From NCBI GenBank assembly GCA_965242575.1, contig OZ251461.1:1736001-1800000 (forward strand): a DNA stretch of 64,000 nt, read 5' to 3'. Below the pieces are notes generated by a model that saw nothing but the letters and a program-made list of their open reading frames with translations, did no database searches and was not told the DNA's origin. Made by a program: the position numbers and the translations under genes. The stretch's first letter is position 1; each line of letters opens with the position of its first letter. Source of the stretch: JANQOH01 sp965242575 (GTDB lineage Bacteria > Pseudomonadota > Alphaproteobacteria > UBA7887). Below, in pieces: positions 27,185 through 35,732 of the stretch.

Positions 27185-29359
27185 TCAGCCGAAGCGCGCC
27201 TTGGCCTCCGCGCGGCGGGCGTGGAGGATCGGCTCGGTGTAGCCGTTGGGCTGGACGCGGCCGGAGAACACCAGGTCGCGCGCCGCCTGGAAGGCGACGC
27301 TGCCGGCGAAGTCCGGCGCCATCGGGCGGTAGGCGGGGTCGCCGGCGTTCTGCGCGTCGACCACCGCCGCCATGCGCTCCAGCGTCTCCTGCACCCGCGC
27401 CTCGGAGCAAATCCCGTGGCGCAGCCAATTGGCGACGTGCTGGCTGGAGATGCGCAGCGTCGCGCGGTCCTCCATCAGCCCCACGTCGTCGATGTCGGGC
27501 ACCTTCGAACAGCCGACGCCCTGCTCCACCCAGCGGACGACGTAGCCGAGGATGCCCTGGGCGTTGTTGTCGAGCTCGCGCTGGATATCGGCGTCGGACC
27601 GGTTGGGGCGCTCCGCCGTCGGGATCGACAGGATGTCGTCGAGGCCGGCGCGGCGGCGCCCGGCCAGTTCGTCCTGGCGCGCCGCCACGTCCACCTCGTG
27701 GTAATGCAGCGCGTGCAGGGTCGCCGCCGTCGGCGACGGCACCCAGGCGGTGGACGCGCCGGCGCGCGGATGGGCGATCTTGTCCCGCAGCATGTCCGCC
27801 ATCAGGTCGGGCATGGCCCACATGCCCTTGCCGATCTGCGCCCGCCCCTTCAGCCCGCAGGCGAGGCCTACGTCGACGTTCCAGTCCTCGTAGGCGGCGA
27901 TCCACGGCGCGGCCTTCATGTCGCCCTTGCGGATCATCGCCCCGGCCTCCATCGAGGTGTGGATCTCGTCCCCCGTCCGGTCGAGGAAGCCGGTGTTGAT
28001 GAAGGCGACGCGGTCGGCGGCGGCGCGGATGCACTCCTTCAGGTTGACGGTGGTCCGCCGCTCCTCGTCCATGATGCCGATCTTGAGCGCGAAGCGGTCC
28101 AGCCCCAGCGCGTCCTCGACCCGCGCGAACAATTCGCAGGCGAACGCGACCTCCTCCGGGCCGTGCATCTTCGGCTTGACGACATAGACCGAGCCCGCCC
28201 GGCTGTTGCGGACGGGCCCGGCGCCGCGCAGGTCGTGCAGCGCGATGGCCGAGGTGATCGCCGCGTCGAGGATCCCCTCCGGCGCCTCGCGCCCGTCGCC
28301 GTCGCGCACCGCGGCCGAGGTCATCAGGTGGCCTACGTTGCGCACCAGCAGCAGGCTGCGGCCGGGGAGGGTCAGCGCGCCGCCGCCGGGCGCCGTGTAT
28401 GCGCGGTCGGGGGCGAGGCGGCGCTCCACCCGCGCGCCGCCCTTGTCGAAGCGCGCGGCCAGGTCGCCTTTCATGATCCCGAGCCAGTTGCGATAGACCG
28501 CCACCTTGTCGGCGGCGTCGACGGCGGCGACCGAGTCCTCGCAATCCATGATCGTCGTCACCGCCGCCTCGAGCAGCACGTCCTTGACCCCCGCCGCGTC
28601 GCCGCGGCCCACGGCGTGCGCGCGGTCGATCTGGATTTCGATGTGCAGGCCGTTATGGACGAGGAGGACCGCCTCCGGGTCCGCCGGGTCGCCGCGGTGG
28701 CCGGCGAATTGCGCCGGGTCCGCCAGCGCCGCCGCGCCGCCGTTCGGCTGCGCCGCCCGGAGCGCGCCGCCGGAGACCGAATACCCCGTCGCGGCGCGGT
28801 GCGAACCGCCGGCGAGTGGCGCCGCCGCGTCGAGGACGCCGCGCGCGAAGGCGATGACCTTCTCCCCGCGCGCCGGGTTGTAGCCGTCGCCGCGCGCCGC
28901 GCCGCCGTCCTCCGGGATGGCGTCGGTCCCGTACAGCGCGTCGTAGAGGCTGCCCCAGCGCGCGTTCGCCGCGTTGAGCGCGTAGCGCGCATTCGTCACC
29001 GGGACCACCAGTTGCGGCCCGGCGACGGCGGAGATCTCGGGGTCGACGTTCTCCGTCCGCGCGCGGAAGTCCGGCCCCTCCGGGAGGAGGTAGCCGATCT
29101 CCTCGAGGAACGCGCGGTACTCCGCCGGGTCGAGCGGGCGCCCGCGGCGCCCGGCGTGCCACGAGTCGATCTGCGTCTGAAGGGAGTCGCGCCGGGCGAG
29201 CAATTCGCGGTTGCGCGGGGCGAGGTCGTGGACGATGGAGTCGAGGCCGGCCCAGAAGCGCTCCGGCGCGACGCCGGTCCCCGGCAGGGCCTCGCCGTTC
29301 ATGAAGTCGTGGAGTGCCGGCTCCACCCGCAGCCGGCCCTCGCGCCGCAATTCGCCCAT
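27185..29359 (-). CDS. glcB: Malate synthase G
   Basis: 724 residues, the usual length for isoform G. Condenses glyoxylate with acetyl-CoA to malate in the glyoxylate bypass. Family blocks: FMNGEALPGTGV, IMDCEDSVAAVDAADKV, VGHLMTSAAV, YVVKPKMHGPEEVAFA, IGIMDEERRTTVNLKECI, FINTGFLDRTGDEIHTSME, and GWVEQGVGCSKVPDI-like text near the C terminus (VRWVEQGVGCSKVPDID). ATG 29359 was chosen by matching the family start. It is alone on the minus strand; no isocitrate lyase is in the window. Confidence 0.96.
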   Translation of the reverse strand: MGELRREGRLRVEPALHDFMNGEALPGTGVAPERFWAGLDSIVHDLAPRNRELLARRDSLQTQIDSWHAGRRGRPLDPAEYRAFLEEIGYLLPEGPDFRARTENVDPEISAVAGPQLVVPVTNARYALNAANARWGSLYDALYGTDAIPEDGGAARGDGYNPARGEKVIAFARGVLDAAAPLAGGSHRAATGYSVSGGALRAAQPNGGAAALADPAQFAGHRGDPADPEAVLLVHNGLHIEIQIDRAHAVGRGDAAGVKDVLLEAAVTTIMDCEDSVAAVDAADKVAVYRNWLGIMKGDLAARFDKGGARVERRLAPDRAYTAPGGGALTLPGRSLLLVRNVGHLMTSAAVRDGDGREAPEGILDAAITSAIALHDLRGAGPVRNSRAGSVYVVKPKMHGPEEVAFACELFARVEDALGLDRFALKIGIMDEERRTTVNLKECIRAAADRVAFINTGFLDRTGDEIHTSMEAGAMIRKGDMKAAPWIAAYEDWNVDVGLACGLKGRAQIGKGMWAMPDLMADMLRDKIAHPRAGASTAWVPSPTAATLHALHYHEVDVAARQDELAGRRRAGLDDILSIPTAERPNRSDADIQRELDNNAQGILGYVVRWVEQGVGCSKVPDIDDVGLMEDRATLRISSQHVANWLRHGICSEARVQETLERMAAVVDAQNAGDPAYRPMAPDFAGSVAFQAARDLVFSGRVQPNGYTEPILHARRAEAKARFG

Positions 29360-29455
29360 CGCTCCGCCCTCCCCCTCCGCATGACGGCGGCGCGCAGGTT
29401 CCCCCCGCCGCCGGCGCGAGTCAATCGTTCGGTCATCTCCCGGCGGGCGCGGGCT

Positions 29456-29484
29456 TTGACAACCGCCGGCGGCGAAACTAGGAA
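29456..29484 (+). promoter_or_regulatory. Putative promoter for the MotA/TolQ-like operon
   Basis: TTGACA at 29456-29461, a 17-base spacer, then TAGGAA at 29479-29484. The -35 is perfect and the -10 is weak. It lies between the divergent malate synthase gene and the channel gene starting at 29540. Confidence 0.4.
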
Positions 29485-29539
29485 CCCCGGTCATGACCGA
29501 ACCCGCCATCGCCAGCCGGGGCCGCCGGGCCGCGCGCGC

Positions 29540-30226
29540 ATGAACAGCCCCAACGCGCTGCTCTACAAGTGGCTGCTGGTCAATTCCTTCGCCGGCCTGC
29601 TCGCCTACGTGGCCTGGCTGCGGGGCTGGATCGCGCTCGTGGTCGACAGCGACGCCAGCTATCTCAGCATCGTCATCGGCGCGGTGTTCGCGGTGTTCTG
29701 GGGCGTGAGCTCGGTCCGCATCCTCGCGCTGAACCGCGAGATCGTCCTGTTCGCCGGACGCGCCGCCTCCGGCCTCGCCGCCGCCTATGTCGGCCGGCTG
29801 CGCGACAAGGCGGGACGGACGGCGGACGGGCGCATCGACCAGGCCATGCTCGCCGGGGCGCTGCGGGCGCGGCTGTTCCTGCCGATCCAGACCATCGGCT
29901 ACGTCGCCAACGTGCTGATCCTGCTCGGCCTGATCGGCACGGTGGTGGGCTTCACCATCGCCGTGAGCGGCCTGGGCGACAGCATCGCCGGCGGGACCAA
30001 CCTCGAGCGCGTCCAGGGCGTGCTGGGGCAGATCGTCAACGGCATGGGGGTGGCGCTGTTCACCACCCTCGTCGGCGCCATCCTCGGCGGCCTGTGGCTG
30101 GAGATCCACCACCGGATGCTGTCGCGCGCCGCCGGCGGGCTGGCCATCGACATCGTCGAATACGCCGATGTCGAGGTGATCCCCGGCCTCGCCCGGGCGG
30201 CGGCGGACCGGGCGCGGGCCGGGTAG
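29540..30226 (+). CDS. MotA/TolQ/ExbB-like proton-channel protein
   Basis: 228 residues. Hydrophobic segments at about residues 10-32, 40-62, 120-140 and 160-185 with the channel-type blocks IGYVANVLILLGLIGTVVGF and NGMGVALFTTLVGAILGGLW, the paired helices that line the ion path in MotA, TolQ and ExbB. It lacks the surrounding genes of flagella, tol-pal or tonB. The next gene encodes a single-span partner of the right topology. I infer an ion-driven envelope complex of unknown task. ATG 29540; first gene of a five-gene run, 16 bases before the next. Confidence 0.78.
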   Translation: MNSPNALLYKWLLVNSFAGLLAYVAWLRGWIALVVDSDASYLSIVIGAVFAVFWGVSSVRILALNREIVLFAGRAASGLAAAYVGRLRDKAGRTADGRIDQAMLAGALRARLFLPIQTIGYVANVLILLGLIGTVVGFTIAVSGLGDSIAGGTNLERVQGVLGQIVNGMGVALFTTLVGAILGGLWLEIHHRMLSRAAGGLAIDIVEYADVEVIPGLARAAADRARAG

Positions 30227-30242
30227 CCCGCCCGCGCCGGGG

Positions 30243-30839
30243 ATGTGGGAATTCGACGCCTTCGCCGACCGCGGCGCGGAGCCGGGCGGAGTCGCCTTCC
30301 GCGACGTGCTGTTCCTCATGGTGTTCAGCCTGGTGGTGGTGATCTTCCTGCTCACCTTCCTCATCAACCCGGTGCAGAAGCCCGACGAAGTGCCGCTGCG
30401 GACGCAGATCCTCATCGAGGCCACTTGGCCGTCGGGCTCCGCCTACGACATCGACCTGTGGGGCATGGGGCCGGACGGCGTGCCCGTCGGCTGGGGCATC
30501 TACGAGGCCGGCCCGTCGCTCAACCTGGAGCGCGACGACCGCGGCAAGATCAACGACACCGCCGAACTCAATTACGAGTGGATGTCGATCCGCACCCGCG
30601 ACGCCGGCGAATACACCGTGAACCTGCACCTCTACAACGAATACCGCGAGGCGCTGCCGGTGCCGGTGAAGGTGCGCGTGACCGGCAAGGGCGACCTGGG
30701 CGAGATCTACAACGCGGAGGTCCTGCTCAACCGCCGCAAGGAGGAGGTCACCGTCCTCCGCTTCACCCTCGACGAGGACGGGATGGTGATCGACGACAGC
30801 ATCCACAACCTGTACAAATCGATCATCTCGCAACGCTAG
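30243..30839 (+). CDS. Single-span membrane protein, putative partner of the MotA/TolQ-like channel
   Basis: 198 residues. A short cytoplasmic N terminus, one transmembrane helix (about residues 20-42, DVLFLMVFSLVVVIFLLTFL) and a roughly 150-residue periplasmic domain with beta-strand character (AELNYEWMSIRTRDAGEYTV, LHLYNEYREALPVPVKVRV). The topology equals ExbD/TolR/MotB, but the helix lacks an obvious conserved Asp and there is no OmpA-like peptidoglycan domain. No named family recognised. Directly follows the channel gene and precedes two related small membrane proteins. Confidence 0.7.
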   Translation: MWEFDAFADRGAEPGGVAFRDVLFLMVFSLVVVIFLLTFLINPVQKPDEVPLRTQILIEATWPSGSAYDIDLWGMGPDGVPVGWGIYEAGPSLNLERDDRGKINDTAELNYEWMSIRTRDAGEYTVNLHLYNEYREALPVPVKVRVTGKGDLGEIYNAEVLLNRRKEEVTVLRFTLDEDGMVIDDSIHNLYKSIISQR

Positions 30840-30849
30840 GGGCGCCGCC

Positions 30850-31317
30850 GTGTCGGAACTGATGGCCGCCATCGTCCTCTACGCGCTCTACGCGGCGACG
30901 GTCGCGTTCCTGTTCGCGATGCTGTTCGTCCGCGACTGGCGGCGCTGGCGGTTGCGGCTCGCCACCGCCGCCGTCGGCTTCGCCGCGGCCGCCTATCCGA
31001 TCTTCGTCGCGCGGACGACCCTGGGCTACCCCGACCCCTGGCCCGAGGACGGGCGCTACGCCATGCTGGGCTGGCGGATCGACGAGCCGGGCCGCGCCAT
31101 CTACGTGTTCCTCGAACGGCCGGGGCAGGCGGAGCCGCTGCATTACCGCGTCCCTTTCGACCTCAAGAGCGCCATCGCCCTGCAGGACGCGGAGATGACC
31201 CCCGGCGCGTTCAGCGAGAAGACCATCGACATCCGCCGCGACCCGGAGACGGGCGAGATCGCCTACGAGATCGCGCTCGAGAAGCGGTTCTACGGCGACT
31301 ACCCGACGGACCGCTGA
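30850..31317 (+). CDS. Membrane-anchored protein of unknown function (paralogue 1)
   Basis: 155 residues. Two N-terminal transmembrane helices (about residues 5-25 and 33-52), then a roughly 100-residue extracytoplasmic domain. The motif LGYPDPWPEDGRYAMLGWR followed by IYVFLERPG and YRVPFDLKSA recurs in the next gene (GQPNPYPPDGRYRVLSS, LYLFVDTLG, YAIPFDPGEYE), so the two are paralogues. GTG start at 30850. No known domain recognised. Part of the MotA/TolQ-like operon. Confidence 0.7.
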   Translation: MSELMAAIVLYALYAATVAFLFAMLFVRDWRRWRLRLATAAVGFAAAAYPIFVARTTLGYPDPWPEDGRYAMLGWRIDEPGRAIYVFLERPGQAEPLHYRVPFDLKSAIALQDAEMTPGAFSEKTIDIRRDPETGEIAYEIALEKRFYGDYPTDR

Positions 31318-31319
31318 CC

Positions 31320-31808
31320 GTGCCTCCCGAATTCCTCTCCGGGGTGGACTACCGGGCGCTCCTGGCGGCGCATTGCGGGTTGCTGGCGGTGGTCCTGGCC
31401 GCGGCGCTCGCGCGCAAGCGCTGGCTCCGCCCGCCCGCCGCCGCCGCCGCCGCGGCGGCGCTGTGGCTGCCGCTGTTCGCGCTGATCGAAACCCTGGGCC
31501 AGCCCAACCCCTACCCGCCGGACGGGCGCTACCGCGTCCTGTCCTCGACGCTCGACAAGGACGCGGGCCGCCTCTACCTGTTCGTCGACACCCTCGGCGC
31601 CGACCCGACCCCGCGCGTCTATGCGATCCCGTTCGACCCGGGCGAATACGAGCGCTTCGAGGCGCAGGCGGCGGACTACGAACAGCAGGTGCTGGAGATC
31701 AGTTCCGGCGAGGGCGAATACGAGGTCGTCTACGTGGACTACGAACCGCCGGACCTGCTGAAGGACGGCCTGATGCGCGGCTGGCAAGAGCCCCGCGAGG
31801 ACGATTGA
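31320..31808 (+). CDS. Membrane-anchored protein of unknown function (paralogue 2)
   Basis: 162 residues from GTG 31320, two bases after the previous stop. Two N-terminal hydrophobic segments (about residues 12-28 and 37-56) precede an acidic soluble domain with the DGRY motif shared with paralogue 1. The C terminus is very acidic and ends EPREDD. No family recognised. The tandem pair may form a hetero-oligomer with the channel complex; that is inference from order only. Confidence 0.7.
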   Translation: MPPEFLSGVDYRALLAAHCGLLAVVLAAALARKRWLRPPAAAAAAAALWLPLFALIETLGQPNPYPPDGRYRVLSSTLDKDAGRLYLFVDTLGADPTPRVYAIPFDPGEYERFEAQAADYEQQVLEISSGEGEYEVVYVDYEPPDLLKDGLMRGWQEPREDD

Positions 31809-31816
31809 GGACGGCG

Positions 31817-32251
31817 ATGAGGCGAATTCGCATATGCGCCGCCGCGCTGGCGGCGTTTCTGGCCTCGGCGGCGGCCTCGGCGGCCGACGTGGCGGTGCGC
31901 GACGGCTGGGCGCGCGTCGACCCCGGCCGGCGCGGCGGCGCGGTGCTGGTCTATTTCACGCTGGAGAACCGGGGCGGCATGGCGATGCTGGTCGGCGCCG
32001 AGACCGATCTCGGCGGCGTCGCGGCGATCCGCTCCGACACCGACGGCCGCCCCGGCGGCGCGACGCGGATCGTCGACCGCATGATGATCGGCCCCGGCGC
32101 CGAGATCGCCTTCGCCCCCGGCGAATACGCCGTCGCGGTGACGGAACTGCCCGCCCTCCCGCGCGAGGGGGACAGCTTCTCGCTGCGCCTGGCCTTCGCC
32201 GACGGTTCGGTGGCGGAGGCGATGATCGTCGTGGGCGGCGGAGGCGCGTGA
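31817..32251 (+). CDS. Secreted PCu(A)C-like protein lacking copper ligands
   Basis: 144 residues. Signal peptide (MRRIRICAAALAAFLASAAASA, cleaved near ASA-AD), then a cupredoxin-like domain that tracks the PCu(A)C family: VAVRDGWARVDPGRRGGAVLVY, FTLENRGGMAMLVGA, PGEYAVAVTELPALPREGDS, LRLAFADGSV. The His-Met copper ligands of that family (H-x-M near the middle and again in the YHxM segment) are absent; the equivalents read AIRSD and EYAVAV. So it probably does not bind copper in the usual way. Last gene of the channel operon. Confidence 0.65.
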   Translation: MRRIRICAAALAAFLASAAASAADVAVRDGWARVDPGRRGGAVLVYFTLENRGGMAMLVGAETDLGGVAAIRSDTDGRPGGATRIVDRMMIGPGAEIAFAPGEYAVAVTELPALPREGDSFSLRLAFADGSVAEAMIVVGGGGA

Positions 32252-32325
32252 CGGCTTTACCCGCGGCGGCCGGCGGCGACACACGGCGGGCGGCGCGTTT
32301 CGGTTTCGCGAAAGGAGGACGAGGA

Positions 32326-32772
32326 ATGACCACAGTATCCCGGCGCGGAGGCGCGCGGTCGGTCGTCGAAATGACGGCGGGCATTGTCGCCGCCTATGTG
32401 GGCCACAACCCGGTTCCGGCGCGTCAACTGCCGGAGCTGATCGAATCGGTGGGCCGCGCGCTCGCCGAGGCCGGCGGCGCGGCGGCGGCGGCGGAATCGC
32501 CGGCGGCGGCCCCCGCGCCGGCCGGCGCGGCGCCGGAGCCGCCCGTTCCCGTCCGCGACACGATCCTCGGCGACTTCATCGTCTGCCTCGAGGACGGCAA
32601 GGCGCTCAAGAGCCTCAAGCGGCACCTGCGCGCGCGGTTCGGCATGTCGCCCGAGGAATACCGCGCCAAATGGGGGTTGCCGGACGACTACCCGATGGTC
32701 GCGCCGAACTACGCCAAGCGGCTCTCGGAGGCGGCGAAGGCGCGGGGGCTCGGCCGCCGCAAGCGCGGCTAG
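32326..32772 (+). CDS. mucR: MucR/Ros family zinc-finger transcriptional regulator
   Basis: 148 residues. The N-terminal helix region (EMTAGIVAAYVGHNPVPARQ, ELIESVGRAL) is the oligomerisation part; an Ala/Pro linker follows; the C-terminal DNA-binding domain reads FIVCLEDGKALKSLKRHLRA, FGMSPEEYRAKWGLP, DYPMVAPNYAKR. MucR proteins are H-NS-like global regulators in Alphaproteobacteria. The finger retains the Cys and the HL histidine. A very strong ribosome site (AAAGGAGGA) precedes ATG 32326. It converges with lnt and the two genes overlap at their ends. Confidence 0.92.
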   Translation: MTTVSRRGGARSVVEMTAGIVAAYVGHNPVPARQLPELIESVGRALAEAGGAAAAAESPAAAPAPAGAAPEPPVPVRDTILGDFIVCLEDGKALKSLKRHLRARFGMSPEEYRAKWGLPDDYPMVAPNYAKRLSEAAKARGLGRRKRG

Positions 32773-34109
32773 GTCGGCGCGCCGCGCCGCCGCCCCGCCC
32801 CGAACGCGCGCCGGACGGCGAAGGGCGCCAGCGCGGCGAGGGCGAAGGCGAGCGCCGGCGCGTTGCCCAGGCGCGAGAATACCGTGGGCGGGCGCGGCGG
32901 CGGCAGCGCCGCGTCGACGACGCCCGCTTCGCCCAGGCCGAGCCTCGCCGTCGTCCGCCCGTAGGCGTCGACGACGCCGCTTACGCCCGTATTGGCGGCG
33001 CGCGCCAGCGGCAGGCCCTCCTCGACGGCGCGCAGCCGCGCCTGCTCGAAATGCTGGAACGGCCCCGGACTGACGCCGTACCAGGCGTCGTTGGTGACGT
33101 TCAGCAACCAGTCGGGCCGGTCCGCCGGGTCGACGACGGCGCCGGGGAAGATCGCCTCGAAGCAGATCAATGCGGCGAAGGGCGGCGGACCGGGGACGCG
33201 GAGCGTGCGCGGCCCCGGACCGCGCGCGAAATCCGCCGCGCCGGTGGCCCCGGCGGCGGCGAACACGCCGCGCAGCGGCGAATACTCGCCGAACGGCACG
33301 AGGTGGAACTTGTCGTAGGCGGCGGCGACGCGCCCGGACTCGTCGAGGGCCTGGAGGCTGTTCCACACCCGGCGCGGCGCCGCCTCCCGACGCATCGCGC
33401 CGGCGATCAACGCGCCGCCGGGCGGGACCGCCGCGACGATATCGGCGCGCCCGGGGAAGGCGCGCGCGAGATCGTAGGGACTCGCCGTCTCCGGCCACAC
33501 CGCGGCGGCGAGCGGCACCGCGGCCGGCGCGGTCGTAAGCGCGACGTGGCGGCGGATCCGCTCGGTGATGAAGTCCTCGCGCCATTTGCGCTCCTGGGCG
33601 ATGTTCGGCTGGACGATGCGCACATGCGGCCCCGCGCCGGCGTCCGGCTCCGGCGCGCGCGCCAGGACCGCCGCGCCGGCGGCCCAGTTCGCCGCCAGCA
33701 GGACCGCCGCCGCGGCCGGCGCGCGCCAGGAGCGCCGGGCGCCGAACGGGGCGGCGAGCGCCGCCGCCGCGAACGCGGTAATCCAGCTCAGCCCGTAGGC
33801 GCCCATGACGGCGGCGGACTGGATCGCCTCGGTCCACGGGGTCCAGGCGTAGCCGGCGAGATTCCACGGGAAGCCGCCCAGGATCAGCGTCCCGCGCAGC
33901 CATTCGCCCAGGGTCCAGACGCTGGCGAAGGCGGCGGCGCGCCACGCGCCGCGCGGCGCGAGCAGACGGTAGGCGGCGCAGGCGGCGGCGGGAAACAGCG
34001 CGCACAGCGCCGCCAGCGCCGCCACCGCGAAGGGCGCCGCCCAGGGGAGGATCCCGGCCGTCGCGAACGCCGTCCCGACCCAGTAGAGGCCGACGGCGAA
34101 ATGCCCCAT
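32769..34109 (-). CDS. lnt: Apolipoprotein N-acyltransferase, N terminus uncertain
   Basis: Adds the third acyl chain to lipoproteins in the inner membrane. Several transmembrane helices are followed by a nitrilase domain with the triad Glu in AAVWPETASPYD, Lys in AAYDKFHLVPFGEYSP and Cys in ALICFEAIFPG. ATG 34109 (MGHFAVGLYWVG) is the first canonical start in frame, yet homology clearly continues upstream: CAAFAPVHFVPALAAALAGL, then EGARGPRAAFGLGLAFG, reaching about 34280 with no ATG, GTG or TTG. The true start is probably a rare codon near the end of the corC gene. Last gene of miaB-phoH-ybeY-corC-lnt. Confidence 0.88.
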   Translation of the reverse strand: MGHFAVGLYWVGTAFATAGILPWAAPFAVAALAALCALFPAAACAAYRLLAPRGAWRAAAFASVWTLGEWLRGTLILGGFPWNLAGYAWTPWTEAIQSAAVMGAYGLSWITAFAAAALAAPFGARRSWRAPAAAAVLLAANWAAGAAVLARAPEPDAGAGPHVRIVQPNIAQERKWREDFITERIRRHVALTTAPAAVPLAAAVWPETASPYDLARAFPGRADIVAAVPPGGALIAGAMRREAAPRRVWNSLQALDESGRVAAAYDKFHLVPFGEYSPLRGVFAAAGATGAADFARGPGPRTLRVPGPPPFAALICFEAIFPGAVVDPADRPDWLLNVTNDAWYGVSPGPFQHFEQARLRAVEEGLPLARAANTGVSGVVDAYGRTTARLGLGEAGVVDAALPPPRPPTVFSRLGNAPALAFALAALAPFAVRRAFGAGRRRGAPT

Positions 34110-34296
34110 GCCGAAGGCTAGGCCCAGGCCGAACGCGGCGCGCGGGCCGCGCGCGCCCTCGACGAGGAGGACCAGCCCCGCGAGCGCGGCGGCGAGCGCC
34201 GGGACGAAGTGGACCGGGGCGAACGCGGCGCAGCCCAGAGCGCCGAGCGCAGCCGCGGCGGCGGCGCGGCCTCCGCCGCGCCGCCGCGCCGCCGGG

Positions 34297-35223
34297 TCAG
34301 GACGCGGCGGAATCGGCCGGGGCCGGATGGACGCGCACCCGGCGGATGCGCCGGGGGTCGGCCTCCAGCACTTCGAACGCGGCGCCGCATTCGTGGCGGA
34401 TGACCTCGCCGACGGCGGGAACGCGGCCCGCCAGCGCGAAGATCAGGCCGCCCACGGTGTCGATCTGCTCGTCGCGCTCCGCCGGCAGCAGGTCGACGCC
34501 GAGGCGCTCCTCGAGCGCGGCGATGGGCGCCCGCGCGGACGCGTCGAGGCCGCCATCGGCGCGTTCGGTCAGCGCCGGCGGCGCCGACCGGTCGTGCTCG
34601 TCCTCGATCTCGCCGACGATCTCCTCGACCAGGTCCTCGATGGTGGCGAGGCCGTCGATCCCGCCATGCTCGTCGACCACCAGCGCCATGTGGACCTTGG
34701 TAGCGCGCATCTGGCGCAGCAGTTTCGGGATCGGCATCGACGGCGGCACGAAGGGGACCGACCGGGCGACGCGGGCCAGGTCGAAAGGCGCGTCGCCGCG
34801 CCAGTAGGGCAGAAGGTCGCGCACGTGGACCATGCCGACGACGTTGTCGAGCGAGTCCTCGAACACCGGCAGGCGCGAATGCCCGGCCCCGGCCATCGCC
34901 GCCGCGACCTCGGCGAGGGTCGCCGTTAGGGGGACGGCGACGATGTCGGCGCGGGGGACCATCACGTCCTCGACGCGCTGTTCGCCGAACGCGAGCAGGT
35001 TGAGGAGCATGGCGCGCTCCTGCTCGTCGACCGCGGTCGCGCCGCCGCCATGCTCGGCGACCAGTTCCGCGACCGATTCGCGCAGCGAGGCGGCGCGCGG
35101 GCCGAGGCCGGCCAGCGAGCGCAGCCAGTCGCCGATGACGGCGCTCAGGCGCGGGCCGCCCTCCTCGGCGTCGCGTTCGGCGCCGCCGCCGGAAGACGGC
35201 GCGCGTTGCGCGGGGTCGGTCAC
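34297..35223 (-). CDS. corC: CorC/HlyC-type hemolysin-family CBS protein
   Basis: 308 residues from GTG 35223, overlapping the ybeY stop. Contains the entry RVEDVMVPRADIVAVPL, two CBS domains (GHSRLPVFEDSLDNVVGMVHVRDLL and MALVVDEHGGIDGLATIEDLVEEIVGEI, quoted here only by their cores RLPVFEDSLDNVVGMVHVRD and VVDEHGGIDGLATIEDLV), and a C-terminal CorC_HlyC domain (QIDTVGGLIFALAGRVPAVG). No membrane DUF21 domain, so it is the short cytosolic form. Likely linked to divalent-cation export. Operon partner of ybeY and lnt. Confidence 0.92.
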   Translation of the reverse strand: MTDPAQRAPSSGGGAERDAEEGGPRLSAVIGDWLRSLAGLGPRAASLRESVAELVAEHGGGATAVDEQERAMLLNLLAFGEQRVEDVMVPRADIVAVPLTATLAEVAAAMAGAGHSRLPVFEDSLDNVVGMVHVRDLLPYWRGDAPFDLARVARSVPFVPPSMPIPKLLRQMRATKVHMALVVDEHGGIDGLATIEDLVEEIVGEIEDEHDRSAPPALTERADGGLDASARAPIAALEERLGVDLLPAERDEQIDTVGGLIFALAGRVPAVGEVIRHECGAAFEVLEADPRRIRRVRVHPAPADSAAS

Positions 35224-35732
35224 GCCGGCGCCCCGCCGCGCCGGCGGTAGGGGTCGGGGACTCCGATGCGGCCGAGCGCCCGCGCCTCCAGCCCCCGCAT
35301 CTCCGCCTCCCCCGCCGCATCGGCGTGGTCGTAGCCGAGCAAATGCAGGACGCCGTGCGCCACCAGGTGGCTCACATGGTCGGCGACCGGCAAGGCGGCG
35401 GCGCGGGCCTCGGCCAACACCGTCTCGCGCGCCAGGACGACGTCGCCCAGCAGGCGCGGCGCGCCGGCGGCGGGGGCCGAATCGGCGCAGGGGAACGCCA
35501 GCACGTTGGTGGCGCCATCGCGCCCGCGGTAGCGCCGGTTGAGCGCCGCGACCGCGGCGTCGCCGGCCAGCAGGACGCCGATCTCGCACAGTTCCGGCGG
35601 CCCGCCGGGCGGCGCCTCGGCCAGCGCCGCGCGCGCGGCGCGGCGGCAGCGGTCGGCCGCGCCGGCCAGCGCGCCGCGCCATTCCGGGTCGCCGATTTCG
35701 ACGTCGACGCGCGGCGCGGCGCCGGCGGTCAC
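35220..35732 (-). CDS. ybeY: Endoribonuclease YbeY (16S rRNA maturation)
   Basis: 170 residues from GTG 35732, which overlaps the phoH stop. The zinc site HGVLHLLGYDH (H-x3-H-x5-H) is intact, and NRRYRGRDGATNVLAFPC is the conserved substrate region. YbeY trims the 3' end of 16S rRNA and takes part in ribosome quality control. Its placement between phoH and corC is the standard order. Confidence 0.94.
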   Translation of the reverse strand: MTAGAAPRVDVEIGDPEWRGALAGAADRCRRAARAALAEAPPGGPPELCEIGVLLAGDAAVAALNRRYRGRDGATNVLAFPCADSAPAAGAPRLLGDVVLARETVLAEARAAALPVADHVSHLVAHGVLHLLGYDHADAAGEAEMRGLEARALGRIGVPDPYRRRGGAPA

